Shown: piece after piece, positions 40,690 to 49,799 of the stretch | How positions within the stretch are numbered: the stretch's first letter is position 1 | Layout of the letters: the number at the start of each line of letters is the position of its first letter | Assembly: GCF_019249245.1 (NCBI RefSeq) | Contig: NZ_JAESDK010000018.1 | Span: 36,604 to 100,603, forward strand | DNA length: 64,000 nt | Reading direction: 5' to 3' | Source of the DNA: Alteromonas lipotrueiana | Lineage (GTDB): Bacteria > Pseudomonadota > Gammaproteobacteria > Enterobacterales > Alteromonadaceae | Notes under the pieces: generated by a model | What the model was told of the DNA's origin: nothing | Database searches by the model: none | The model's input: only the letters and a program-made list of their open reading frames with translations | Position numbers and translations under genes: made by a program

Positions 40690-40718
40690 AAAGTATTAAA
40701 TTAAATGCGTGATGTCAA
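40690..40718 (-). promoter_or_regulatory. promoter of the czc operon
   Basis: On the minus strand TTGACA (40718-40713) and TACTTT (40695-40690) are separated by 17 bp. A start near 40683 gives a short leader to the ATG at 40662. The -35 is perfect and no metal-regulator operator was recognised, so a regulator (if any) may be encoded elsewhere. Confidence 0.7.
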
Positions 40719-41010
40719 TGATTGTACTGCTCTGTCTAAGATATAGGAAAAATAAAATTTAAGGGGCGGCGCAAAAGTCAGGGGAATGAATTGACTACCT
40801 CTTGGAGAAAAAATCGTTATAGACAGGATTTTCCTTTGAGCATTTTTAAATTTTGATCGTATGGAAATTTTATATATTAACACTGTTATATACTTTCAAT
40901 CGGCACACACACGCTTAAATATGACAAGATATGCATGCAAAGATTTTGCAAAGCATGGAAAGATAAATTTAAGAAGCTGATTTTAATTGATATTTTAATG
41001 CGCAATACTT
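40719..41010. other. AT-rich right end of the island
   Basis: No gene is supported. The sequence is strongly AT-rich up to the decayed tRNA fragment at 41011. Confidence 0.5.
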
Positions 41011-41225
41011 TCAAAATCCGTTGCCTTCGGGCGTGGCGTCCGAGTGTCGGCCCAGTCTAAAGTCCGCCCACTGGTACCATCTCTTTTCTCATCAATGAAA
41101 GAGATTACAATAAACCGACGTAAGTGTTTTTTTGTGTCTTGATTACTTTGCACGCCTTATTAGCGCACAACCTTCAAATCTGCATCGGCCGTTTTGACCG
41201 ACCAAGCCCTGTTTTCACCGTTACG
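41011..41225. repeat. right flanking direct repeat, decayed tRNA-Leu fragment
   Basis: This is a diverged copy of 30068-30260. It starts in the anticodon loop region, has a roughly 20-bp insertion in the T arm, then resumes with GTCCGCCCACTGGTACCA and the downstream flank. It cannot form a tRNA. The repeat is longer than a usual att core, so an ancestral second tRNA gene or homologous exchange is also possible. Confidence 0.78.
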
Positions 41226-41358
41226 CAAAGCTAATCTTCGACCATGTTTAACGCCCTTTTGCTGGCTACTGCTCATGGCTTTATTAATAACCACTATCCA
41301 ACACGATGAAGCGTAAGGCGGGTCAAGTCTGGTGTTCAACCCGCCCAAACGCTCTGTG

Positions 41359-44300
41359 CTACTGTGCGGTCTCTACACTCACCACTGGGGCACTGAGATT
41401 ACTGGCGTCTATGGCAAAGCGAACAAGCTGGGTTTCGCTAACATGCAATTGGATGTTGCCAGCCCCCTGCTCCACGACAAGGGTCTCACCAACATTGATG
41501 GTGCCACCGTTACTTCCCAGATTGGGTGAAGACCAGTTGGCTTCAGATACTTTAAACTCATGGGTTCCGGCATCCACGGCAAAGATGATGGAATACACGC
41601 CCGCGCCTTCGTACTCCATGGGTCTCGACGTCCCCCAGTCACCCATAATGCCGCGTATATAAATGGTTGTATCGCCATAGGGAGGGGGGACTGCATTGGG
41701 ATCTTCTGAACTTATGGTCAGCACCGGGCTATCTGCATTACTGGCATCGATCTCAAACGTGTATGCGCCATCACTTATCACGTTAAGGGTCAGGTTGTTA
41801 CCGCCGTTAGTAAGTGTTGCCGATTGGCCGGCTGATACAGTAAAGCCTCCACCGATATTGGCGACATCGAAAAATTCATCAGCCAGTTTGAAGTCATAAA
41901 CGCCTGTCACTAATTCAACCTCTGCACGATAAGTATCGTTACCGACATAGGCCAGAGGTTGGGAAGTGTCCCAATCGTTCATACTGCCACGCAGATACAC
42001 CGTTTCGTCACCGTAAGGAGGCCGTGCCGACAAACCAACCCCCTGTGCTGATAGCTGCGGCTTAACAAAGACCGCAGTGGTCAGCGCCGGCACGCTAAAG
42101 TTGCCGTTGTTGAACGACGCGCTCTGTACCCGCTCGTCTGCCGACGCTCGTTGGTTTTGGTGCAAGGTAAAGCCAGTGGCGTTGCCGATGTAAAATTGCT
42201 GCTCTGACTGTGTTCCGTTAAACACCACCACGACAGCATCATTGTGCGGATCAATATCCTCCAGGCCAATGCCGTCGTCCAGGCTCATCACAATTAACCC
42301 CTGAACCTGTCCTTTACCCGTATTATGAAAACGAATGCGTTGCGATACATCCTCTGCGGTAGGCAGTCTGAACAGCTTACTGGTTGCCCGTATATTCAAA
42401 AATTCATTAAACAGTGACGAGGTTAGCTGAATATCTTGTGCACCAAATTGCGAATTGGGATTGGCCGAAATTTGACTGATTTCTGGCCACCGGGCCTGGT
42501 TATCTTGTGCAAGAGGTAAACCAATATTCCAATTGCTCATTGTCTTGGTGAAATCCACTCTGTTGAACCAATCGCCCGCATCGTAGGTGTTGCGATCCAT
42601 TGATTTAGAACGAAGCAGGTCAGATCCCATATGCAAAAAAGGAATACCCTGGCTAAGCAAAGGAATAGACAACGCCACATTTTGCACCCGCACTCTGTCG
42701 GCAACTTGCATACCCTGCGGCAGGCCGTATTGAAGCTCGTCCCACAGCGCTTCATTGTCGTGCTTCGAAATATAATTTACCGTATCCGCAGGGTCATCAC
42801 TGTAACCTGCCGGCTGACCATTCCATTCGTAATCATAGGCTGAAAGATAGGTGCCATCGGCGGCCACAAACTGATAGCTTCCCACATTGGCTACAAGGCC
42901 GATTCTGATCGTATCCTGGTCGTGTAAACTGCCGCCATTGGTGAACAATGCGGCACTGCGCACTGCCTCGCGCTGCCGGTCTGAAAACGTACCAACTTCG
43001 GTACCGGCCATATTCAGCTGTGCGGCTTGTTCGAAACGACGGTTGTTAACCACTTCACCAAAATTCCAGCCTTCGCCGTAAAAATAGGTATCAGGGTCCA
43101 CCGTTCGCACTGCTTCGCGCGCATCCAGTATGGCTTGCTTTGGAATATGCCCCATTAAATCAAAGCGGAATGAATCAAACCCAAAGTGTTCGGCAAAGCT
43201 GACCAATGAGTCGTTCATCAGTTTGGCCATCATCACGTGCTCAGTGGCCGTATTTTCGCAGCAGGTCGAGTTTTCAATTCGTCCTGTAATTTCACTTAAA
43301 CGCTGATAATACCCAGGTACCACTTTATCCAGTACCGAATTATCATACAGCCCTGACGAGGCGGTGTGATTATAGACCACATCCAGCACCACTCGCAGAC
43401 CCATTTCATGCAGCGCCTGGTTCATGGCACGCATTTCAACAATGCGCGCTGTACCATCAGGGTCGGTGGCATAGCTGCCTTCTGGGGCCGCAAAATGGTG
43501 GGGATCGTATCCCCAGTTAAACCCGTCATAAGCGCGCATTGACTCGACCAGCGCCTGGGCCTGAGTCGTCCCTGGTGAATAGCTTTCTAGCACGTCTAAT
43601 AAGGTAGCGTTGTCATTTTCTGTGCCGCACACCGGTGCTGCTGCATTAACGCTGCACAGTCGGCCGACAGTGGCAGTAATATCTACCCTGCTCTGTGCAT
43701 CTTCAGGAATTGTTGCAATGTCATTGGCAGGGAGCATATGAAAGTGCGTCAGACCTGCGTTTTGCAGGGTCTGTAGATGCTGCACCGGCACCGAGTTGGA
43801 CTCGGTAAATGCCATGTATTTTCCCCGGTATTCCGGGCTGGTGCTTTCATCAAGAATACTGAAATCACGGATATGGCTTTCGTAAATAGTAATGTCTTCG
43901 GGATCAGAAACCGTCGGAACAATATGGTTATCCCACCCTTCAGGTTTCAAGTCGTCGTCACTCAGGTTCACAAATTGGGTAAACCTGCCATTGGTCGACA
44001 ACGACACAGAGTAAGGATCGGTGGTTTCAAGTTGCTCAATATTCTGAGTCAGAGGATGATAGACCGAGAGCTCGTAACGATAAAATTGGCGATCTAAGGT
44101 GGCTTTGTCGCCGGTGTAATGCCACACCCCAGAGCCTGGCTCTAAGGTCATCGCAACTGTGCTTTGCAGCACCTTTGCTTTATTGTATATCTTCAGGTTC
44201 ACCGATTGCGCCGTGGGCGCCCACACCGATGCGCTCACATTACTACCCTGGTACCTTACACCCAGCTCGGCTTCATCGGCATCATTGGCAGTTCGTGTGT

Positions 44301-45435
44301 ACAAATAGTCTAACACTCTTGGGGTCTGTACCCGTGTCGCATCGAGAATATTACCGTTCGCGTCGGCTGCCACGGCAACAAGCTGACCGGTTAGCATGGA
44401 CTTAGCTTGCTGCTTTGTAACCTGCACCTCAAAACCCGTAAAGCCATTCAGATGCGGGTTCTTTTCATAGTGATATTGCTCGGGATTTTGCTGCTGTAAC
44501 GGCAGTTGATTGGCAGAGTCCAACGCATCAACGTTTAGTAATGATACCCCGGCATTGGGCACATCAAGGCTGGCATCGTTTGAATGGTACAAAGTAACCG
44601 TTGCAGCATCGCTGTAGTCCGTAAGCCATAAAAGGGTATCGTTGTCCATCCAGTGCGCTCTTGCACCATCAAGAAATTGTGGCCGGCTGGTCACCGGGGT
44701 GTACCACAGCTCAGGATGTCCGTTAAAGGTAAATACCTGGTTGCCAAATTCGGGCTCGAAGCGGCTGTCGCCATCACCCAATGCTTTGTCGTTACCTTTG
44801 TGCACGATGAAGTTGTAACACTCTGCACCGGGCTCTACCGAAAGAATGTAATAAGCGCCGTATTCCGGATGCACCCCATCAGCGGGGTAAGGGTCGGCCC
44901 AATTACTGAAATTCGTGCTTTGGGTGGTGGCGGGCGCATAATTGCCACAGGCCTGACCATTCCACAGATGTAACCCCCAACCATCATATTGCCCGTCCTC
45001 GCGGCTGTAGAACACCGCAATTTGGTTGTCAGCTAACTCCAGTCCGGTGCCAGACTCCTCGTTTATATTTGCCCGAACGCGAAGATCAAACGATACAGCG
45101 GCTCTTTTGGGTGCAAGCCTTGCTGTGATGCTTGTGCTATCACCGGGTTTTAGTTCAGGGTTGGGTAACTCAAGATAAGGCACGCCGCTTTCTTCACCAC
45201 TGGCATTAAGCAGTGTATGGCTGGTGGCATCGAACAGCAGCCGAATAGGGCCAGTAATCGTTTGGTCGCTGGTATTTTCAATACGAATGGTAGAAATGTA
45301 CTCACGATTTTTCCGGTCAAACGCCGGGCGGCTTGGATAACTGGTATCAGCGGCTTGAATGTTTTGCCAATCGGCCTGTGAAGGGAAACTGGCTAATGCC
45401 AACAGGGGCAAACAAATAAACGTTAGCTTTTTCAT
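41359..45435 (-). CDS. secreted pullulanase-type alpha-1,6-glucosidase with two C-terminal starch-binding repeats
   Basis: This 1358-residue exported glycoside hydrolase 13 enzyme cleaves alpha-1,6 branches in pullulan, starch or glycogen. It has a signal peptide (MKKLTFICLPLLALASFPSQA), N-terminal carbohydrate-binding and pullulanase-associated domains, and a catalytic barrel. The barrel contains VVYNHTASSG, FRFDLMGHIPK (nucleophile Asp), FYGEGWNFGE (acid Glu) and YISKHDNEALWDEL (transition-state Asp). Two tandem repeats close it: each begins PPYGD-T-Y-RG-M-DW-TS-P and folds like a starch-binding domain. The lipobox of enteric PulA is absent. ATG 45435 follows TAAGGACC. It is 14 bp downstream of the PEP-CTERM-like gene. 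Confidence 0.9.
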   Translation of the reverse strand: MKKLTFICLPLLALASFPSQADWQNIQAADTSYPSRPAFDRKNREYISTIRIENTSDQTITGPIRLLFDATSHTLLNASGEESGVPYLELPNPELKPGDSTSITARLAPKRAAVSFDLRVRANINEESGTGLELADNQIAVFYSREDGQYDGWGLHLWNGQACGNYAPATTQSTNFSNWADPYPADGVHPEYGAYYILSVEPGAECYNFIVHKGNDKALGDGDSRFEPEFGNQVFTFNGHPELWYTPVTSRPQFLDGARAHWMDNDTLLWLTDYSDAATVTLYHSNDASLDVPNAGVSLLNVDALDSANQLPLQQQNPEQYHYEKNPHLNGFTGFEVQVTKQQAKSMLTGQLVAVAADANGNILDATRVQTPRVLDYLYTRTANDADEAELGVRYQGSNVSASVWAPTAQSVNLKIYNKAKVLQSTVAMTLEPGSGVWHYTGDKATLDRQFYRYELSVYHPLTQNIEQLETTDPYSVSLSTNGRFTQFVNLSDDDLKPEGWDNHIVPTVSDPEDITIYESHIRDFSILDESTSPEYRGKYMAFTESNSVPVQHLQTLQNAGLTHFHMLPANDIATIPEDAQSRVDITATVGRLCSVNAAAPVCGTENDNATLLDVLESYSPGTTQAQALVESMRAYDGFNWGYDPHHFAAPEGSYATDPDGTARIVEMRAMNQALHEMGLRVVLDVVYNHTASSGLYDNSVLDKVVPGYYQRLSEITGRIENSTCCENTATEHVMMAKLMNDSLVSFAEHFGFDSFRFDLMGHIPKQAILDAREAVRTVDPDTYFYGEGWNFGEVVNNRRFEQAAQLNMAGTEVGTFSDRQREAVRSAALFTNGGSLHDQDTIRIGLVANVGSYQFVAADGTYLSAYDYEWNGQPAGYSDDPADTVNYISKHDNEALWDELQYGLPQGMQVADRVRVQNVALSIPLLSQGIPFLHMGSDLLRSKSMDRNTYDAGDWFNRVDFTKTMSNWNIGLPLAQDNQARWPEISQISANPNSQFGAQDIQLTSSLFNEFLNIRATSKLFRLPTAEDVSQRIRFHNTGKGQVQGLIVMSLDDGIGLEDIDPHNDAVVVVFNGTQSEQQFYIGNATGFTLHQNQRASADERVQSASFNNGNFSVPALTTAVFVKPQLSAQGVGLSARPPYGDETVYLRGSMNDWDTSQPLAYVGNDTYRAEVELVTGVYDFKLADEFFDVANIGGGFTVSAGQSATLTNGGNNLTLNVISDGAYTFEIDASNADSPVLTISSEDPNAVPPPYGDTTIYIRGIMGDWGTSRPMEYEGAGVYSIIFAVDAGTHEFKVSEANWSSPNLGSNGGTINVGETLVVEQGAGNIQLHVSETQLVRFAIDASNLSAPVVSVETAQ

Positions 45436-45449
45436 TGCAACGGTCCTTA

Positions 45450-46073
45450 TTACTGTTGTAATTTGCGGCGCAGTGCAACAGCACACAGGCCAAAGGCGAG
45501 CAACAATGAAGTGTGTGGCGCAGTTACTTCAACGCGCTCAGTCAATGACACATTGTCTAATGTGAAGGTTGAAGCATACGACTCGACATTGAAGCCTGGC
45601 AGAAGAGCAAAATCGAGTGAGAACCCATCGTAGCTTGCATCCAACTGGGTCGAAAATGTGCCACTTCCATCTTCAAAGACGAACAATAGTTCCTCCAGGG
45701 TCACACCGTTGTTAAGTACCACACTGAAAGCGTCGGAGAATTCGTCAGTTTGAAGATCGAAACCAGAAAAAGTCCAGTCAAATTGCAAATCCAGAAGCGC
45801 ATCTGGAGACACGCTCGATAAATCCAGATCGGTAAACAAGGTGTTAGCAAATTGAGTAGAAAAAGGGCTGCCCGTACTCACTTGCGCCGCGCACTGCCCT
45901 GCCTCATCAATTATGGTAAAGCCACTGGCATCTGCAGGTTCTCCGAACCCATCAGTATCCAGCCCCCAATGAGTAAAATCGCAGGTTTGAAAATCTCCGT
46001 TAGAGATCAAATTAGCGCTGGTTTGTGTGCTCATTACCAGTAAAGTTGCTGCAATTATAGATGTAAATTTCAT
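45450..46073 (-). CDS. PEP-CTERM-like exported protein
   Basis: This 207-residue protein has a signal peptide (TSIIAATLLVMSTQTSA), an N-terminal block NLISNGDFQTCDFTHW typical of carbohydrate-binding-like PEP-CTERM proteins, and a C-terminal sorting tail: VTAPHTS, a hydrophobic helix (LLLAFGLCAVAL) and RRK. The motif is a variant (TAPHTS, where classic proteins have VPEPxx). Such tails are cleaved by exosortase in bacteria that make exopolysaccharide. No exosortase is in the window. It is upstream of, and likely co-transcribed with, pullulanase. Confidence 0.7.
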   Translation of the reverse strand: MKFTSIIAATLLVMSTQTSANLISNGDFQTCDFTHWGLDTDGFGEPADASGFTIIDEAGQCAAQVSTGSPFSTQFANTLFTDLDLSSVSPDALLDLQFDWTFSGFDLQTDEFSDAFSVVLNNGVTLEELLFVFEDGSGTFSTQLDASYDGFSLDFALLPGFNVESYASTFTLDNVSLTERVEVTAPHTSLLLAFGLCAVALRRKLQQ

Positions 46074-46501
46074 TGTCCCGCCCCGTCTAGTTTTGTCCAG
46101 TGTTAAAAATAAATTTTAAATTGTTAAAAATTTGTTCACGTAACCATATGTTAACCGGGACGACCAAGCTAGAGAGTTTTGTCAAGAATTGGATTGAATA
46201 CGTATGCACTGCACAGGGACGAGAGGGTTGGAGCAAAAAAAACGTACATCGCGCGGTTATCAGTCCATTGGTAAACTGGAGCGCCAGCTATGCAACGAGG
46301 AGGTAAAAGTGATGGTCCTATAAGCCTTACTATGATCCTTCATTAACTAAACCGAAGAATTTCATGAAATAAGGAAACTTATAGCGGATAAAACGTGTGG
46401 CGGTCCTATCGTCTAATCTGAAGGAGTGAGCATCGTGAAAGGTAGCGTAAGCTAGTAAAGCTATCGCACTAACGCGTAAAGTTTCATTTTTTGGAGTGGG
46501 T
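46074..46501. other. intergenic region upstream of the pullulanase operon
   Basis: No gene is supported. It must contain the promoter for the 46073/45435 operon near the AT-rich stretch 46095-46135. Short coding-like fragments (46140-46310) show no recognisable family. Confidence 0.4.
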
Positions 46502-47266
46502 TCATTTTTCCGAGTAATGATAGCACTGCATGTAATTCACTCGCATTCCTTTGCTGCGCCGCCATTTTTTATTTAAAGGGTTCATCGTCATGCCGCACTT
46601 GAAGGTTTTATAAAAGTCACGACCTACCCACTTGTCTAACTGACGAGGTTTTACAAACTTACGCCACGAATGAGTCCCCTTTGGCAAATAGCCCATAACA
46701 TACTCTGCACCGATAATTGCCACCAAATAACTGGTAAATGTACGGTTGATTGTGGCCAGAATAAGCATACCACCTGGTTTCACCAGACGGGCACAGTCCT
46801 TTATCATTGCAGGCTGATCCGGCACATGTTCGACAACTTCAGCGTTTATGACCACATCGAACTTTTGTTCATTACCCAGCTCTTCCACCAGGCAATGTTT
46901 ATAGTCGATAGCCAATCCCTGCTGCCTGGCATGGCGCGTGGCCACTTCAATACTGATACTACTGGCATCGATTCCGGTGACATGAGCACCTTCCGTAGCC
47001 ATGGCTTCACAAATCAGGCCACCACCACATCCCACATCCAGAATGTTTAAATCGTGAAACGCATTATCTTTATCGTGAGAACGTCCAAAGTGATGACAAA
47101 TTTCATGTAGCATCGTAACGGTGCGGGCGCGGTTAAATTCCAGCGCAGTCGTATACTCACTTTCCGGGTCCCAGCAGGACTCAGCCAGTTTATCAAAACG
47201 GGCGATTTCTTCTGCGGAATAATTTTCACTATTCCCGGCGTTACTTCTCTTACTTTTGTTCAGCAT
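46502..47266 (-). CDS. UbiG-like ubiquinone biosynthesis O-methyltransferase
   Basis: This 254-residue SAM-dependent methyltransferase has motif I LDVGCGGGLICEAMA, VTGIDAS, the acidic post-motif AEVVEHVPDQ, LVKPGGMLILATINRT and the UbiG-type end GAEYVMGYLPKGTHSWRKF. UbiG catalyses both O-methylations of ubiquinone. It is a single gene here in an accessory-looking region, with no other ubi gene or gyrA neighbour, so it may be a second copy or a UbiG relative with another substrate. Flanks on both sides are non-coding. Confidence 0.82.
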   Translation of the reverse strand: MLNKSKRSNAGNSENYSAEEIARFDKLAESCWDPESEYTTALEFNRARTVTMLHEICHHFGRSHDKDNAFHDLNILDVGCGGGLICEAMATEGAHVTGIDASSISIEVATRHARQQGLAIDYKHCLVEELGNEQKFDVVINAEVVEHVPDQPAMIKDCARLVKPGGMLILATINRTFTSYLVAIIGAEYVMGYLPKGTHSWRKFVKPRQLDKWVGRDFYKTFKCGMTMNPLNKKWRRSKGMRVNYMQCYHYSEK

Positions 47267-47628
47267 ATAAAGTCTCTAATGGATAGGTCGCAACAGCGGT
47301 TTCAGCTGATTAAATTTTATACTCCAAAAGACAAGGTTTTGATTAAGGAAGGATAAACAACGGCATTTGAAACCAATATTTTTTGGCAAACCGCTCATGT
47401 TGCGCTGCGAAAAAATCCGGCATCGTTCTGGGAAAAATTTTGTACCGTGCCCCCGGCTAATTTCGAGAAGTACAGTATCTGCGCAGTCCTTGATGCGCCC
47501 TTTTCAGAATCTTACGCAAGTCTGATGCAAGACCTAATGTCGTCACGTCCTGATATGATATTCACAAACATAATACTTGGTTATCGATGCAGCCTGTGCG
47601 CTGCCGTAAAATTAAAAGGCAAAGCGAA
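47267..47628. other. non-coding gap upstream of the ubiG-like gene
   Basis: No gene is supported; the only long frame here has no recognisable family and no ribosome site. Holds the ubiG-like promoter by position. Confidence 0.4.
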
Positions 47629-47692
47629 TAGGACAGTCACTTTCTTTGCTTTGAATTACCTCTGTATACGTTAACGTTGATTGACTGTCCTA
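47629..47692. repeat. REP-like repeat pair
   Basis: TAGGACAGTCACTTTC (47629-47644) and its inverse TTGACTGTCCTA (47681-47692) bracket about 36 bp and can form a stem. The same unit occurs at 30274, 47810 (inverted), 49151, 49201 (inverted), 49395 and 49444 (inverted). Confidence 0.7.
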
Positions 47693-47703
47693 TATATCCC
47701 GCT

Positions 47704-47823
47704 CTCAACGAATACATTGTCCGGCAGGCTAATAAAGAAGATGCTTACACCGGGCATTTAAGGGAAGGACGGTTTAAGTCCCAGGCGTCATTGCTAAGAG
47801 AAATGCTAGGAGTGACTGTCCTG
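47704..47823 (+). pseudogene. remnant of a REP-associated tyrosine transposase (RAYT, Y1 family)
   Basis: The frame reads NEYIVRQANKEDAYTG then HLREGRFKSQASLLREML, the conserved 'ANxED..G.FWEGRFKSQALL' block of Y1-type (IS200-like) REP-associated transposases. No catalytic HUH or Tyr region remains. It is bounded by copies of the GACAGTCAC/GTGACTGTC repeat, at 47681 and 47810, which fits a RAYT acting on these repeats. Confidence 0.7.
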
Positions 47824-47867
47824 TATATTTCGCTGTATATTTTTTGAATGAACAACTAAAAATACGA

Positions 47868-47952
47868 TGAGCCGAATAACAATCGACAATCGGCTCAAAA
47901 ATTGATATTCAAAGGCTACTTTTGAGCCGAATAATGATTTATAATCGGCTCA
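47868..47952 (+). promoter_or_regulatory. two palindromic operators upstream of fic
   Basis: Two 30-bp inverted repeats share arms TGAGCCGA and TCGGCTCA: 47868-47897 and 47923-47952, centre-to-centre 55 bp (about five helix turns). A TATAAT lies in the second (47940-47945). A regulator bound there would block the promoter. The Fic protein's own C-terminal winged helix is the likely ligand (inference). Confidence 0.8.
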
Positions 47953-47979
47953 ATTATCGAAATCATTGAGTGTCACCTT

Positions 47980-49128
47980 ATGTACATCTGGCAACAATCA
48001 GACTGGCCACACTTTCGATACGACAGTAAAACACTTGGACCGTTATTGAAACAAGTGCGTCTGTTACAAGGAAAACTCACCGGCCATGCCGAGCACCTTA
48101 ACCACCAAGATGCGCTCGAAACGCAGATGAACACACTGGTACAGGAAGCCATCCAAACCAGTGCCATTGAGGGTGAGACATTAAATGTATCTTCGGTTCG
48201 CTCATCGGCTGCCCGGCGGTTAGGTTTGGATAACTCTGGCGTTGAGCCGGGTACCGAAGAAACGGACCAGCTGGTGGCGATGCTGGCTGACGCCGTTGCG
48301 AATGTCGATACGCCCTTAACTCAGCAAACGCTGTTTGACTGGCAGGTCAGCTTGTTCCCTACCCGGCCACTGTTCATGCCAAAAGAAGCGATCATAGGCG
48401 CGTTGTGTGAAGATGAACCCGGCCACCCTATGGTTGTGGCCTCGCGAAGAGGCAGCCGGGAAATCATTCACTTTGAAGCGCCGCCCAGCGACCTGCTACC
48501 GTATGAGGTGGACGCTTTCCTGCACTGGTTTAACCATGAGTCACAGGACATAGATGGGTTACTGCGAGCCGGGCTGGCTCATTTGTGGCTGGTCACGCTG
48601 CATCCCTTTTCAGACGGGAATGGCCGGGTCACCCGCGCCGTGGCTGACCGCGCACTGGCACAGGATGAACATAACAGCGTACGGTTCTACAGTATGAGCG
48701 CGGCTATCATGCGCCACCGCAGCAGCTACTACGATACGCTGGAGTCTACACAAAAAGGCAGCCTCGAGGTCACGGCGTGGCTTCAGTGGTTTTTAAAAGT
48801 ACTGGCCGAAGCGGTACAACGCAACATCGTCCAGTTCCAGCGTACGTTGGACAAAGCCCGGTTCTGGCAGGTGTTTCAGGATGCCGGTTTAAATGACAGG
48901 CAACGTAAGGTCATCAACAGGCTATTTGATGCAGCGCCTGACGAGTTTGAGCACGGGATCAATGCCGGTAAATACAAAAGCATTGCTTCGACCAGTAAAG
49001 CCACCGCCACCCGCGACCTAGCGGCGCTGGTGGAGTTAGGTTGCCTTGTGCAACGGCCCGGTGGTGGACGCAGTACGCGGTATGACCTGAACCTTGACCT
49101 GAACCTTGACCTGACCAGTATTAGATAG
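47980..49128 (+). CDS. Fic family protein (DUF4172-Fic-wHTH)
   Basis: This 382-residue protein has an N-terminal DUF4172-like domain, a Fic domain with the canonical catalytic motif HPFSDGNGR from His208, and a C-terminal winged helix (SKATATRDLAALVELGCLVQRPG, about 315-370). Fic domains transfer AMP or other nucleotide moieties to protein hydroxyls. An inhibitory helix motif T-SAI-EG (residues 60-65; Thr60, Glu64, Gly65) fits the N-terminal self-inhibition class II, so the enzyme is normally autoinhibited. The gene is preceded by paired operators, suggesting autoregulation. The 3' end has a 12-bp tandem repeat (GACCTGAACCTT) at 49084-49112 coding NLDLNLDL. The target is unknown. Confidence 0.9.
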   Translation: MYIWQQSDWPHFRYDSKTLGPLLKQVRLLQGKLTGHAEHLNHQDALETQMNTLVQEAIQTSAIEGETLNVSSVRSSAARRLGLDNSGVEPGTEETDQLVAMLADAVANVDTPLTQQTLFDWQVSLFPTRPLFMPKEAIIGALCEDEPGHPMVVASRRGSREIIHFEAPPSDLLPYEVDAFLHWFNHESQDIDGLLRAGLAHLWLVTLHPFSDGNGRVTRAVADRALAQDEHNSVRFYSMSAAIMRHRSSYYDTLESTQKGSLEVTAWLQWFLKVLAEAVQRNIVQFQRTLDKARFWQVFQDAGLNDRQRKVINRLFDAAPDEFEHGINAGKYKSIASTSKATATRDLAALVELGCLVQRPGGGRSTRYDLNLDLNLDLTSIR

Positions 49129-49560
49129 CCGGTAACCGAAAAAGCGCAAATAGGACAGTCACTTTCTTTGCTTTGTATTACCGCCCTATTCTTTAGTTGA
49201 GAGTGACTGTCCTACTTGTGTGCTACTTGTATGACTTCTTGGTGATGATATTCTATCTTACTGTCCTATCTATATTCCCTACCTATATTCCTGAAAAATG
49301 AGCCAAATAGTGGTCGCTGAAGAGGGTTTGTGGACGGCTTCCTGGCACAGGAGATGAACAAGTGGCAAGCGCCTGAACTAATTGAAAATACAACGAGTGA
49401 CTGTCCTACTTGGTGCTCCTACTTGGTGCTCTATTATTGCAACGAGTGACTGTCCTATTTGGTGCTGCGCGGGGGAAAAACTATTACTTATATCAGGCCT
49501 GAGCAACTGAACACCCATTTCTAGCTTCCTGACGCTGGTGTTTACAGGCCCTGAACGCTA
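49129..49560. other. non-coding stretch with repeat cluster
   Basis: No gene is seen. It holds the repeat units listed separately and a terminator at 49561. Confidence 0.5.
49151..49457. repeat. cluster of REP-like repeat units
   Basis: TAGGACAGTCACTTTC (49151-49166) is followed by inverse units GAGTGACTGTCCTA at 49201-49214, 49395-49408 and 49444-49457, and a partial CTGTCCTATC near 49261. Each unit is the same 14-16 bp core. They surround the fic gene and match the copy at 30274. Confidence 0.75.
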
Positions 49561-49590
49561 AAAAGCCGTTTACATGTGTAAACGGCTTTT
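49561..49590. terminator. bidirectional terminator between fic repeats and the small membrane gene
   Basis: AAAAGCCGTTTACA (49561-49574) and TGTAAACGGCTTTT (49577-49590) form a 14-bp perfect stem with A and T tails. It can terminate the minus-strand gene at 49607. Confidence 0.92.
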
Positions 49591-49606
49591 GCATTAAGTA
49601 CTTATT

Positions 49607-49741
49607 TTATAAACGTCCGGTCAGGAACAAAATCAGTAAGACCAGTAATAAAACCCCGCCAAACCCGCCTACAAAAACGTTCTGCACTAGTGCACCTACT
49701 AGTAAAAGTAATACAACTAATCCTAAGAGACCTACTTTCAT
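49607..49741 (-). CDS. 44-residue two-helix membrane peptide, DUF3309-like
   Basis: The peptide begins MKVGLLGLVVLLLLVGALV, turns at QNVFVGGFGG, and ends VLLLVLLILFLTGRL: two Leu/Val-rich membrane helices joined by a Gly-rich turn. GAGGG lies 6-10 nt before the ATG at 49741. It resembles DUF3309 proteins in form. It directly follows the PhnA-like gene (58 bp) on the same strand, so they may share expression; such genes are often stress-induced in other bacteria. Confidence 0.65.
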   Translation of the reverse strand: MKVGLLGLVVLLLLVGALVQNVFVGGFGGVLLLVLLILFLTGRL

Positions 49742-49799
49742 GTTTTTCCCTCGTAATTATCAATATGTCAGATGCCCCCTTAAATCAGGGGGCAAATAA

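Noticed and set aside
46100..46306. 68-codon frame between the PEP-CTERM-like and ubiG-like genes
   Set aside because: No ribosome site or recognisable family; lies in the promoter region of the opposite-strand operon.
47447..47674. 75-codon frame before fic
   Set aside because: Runs through a repeat unit, has no ribosome site and no recognisable family.
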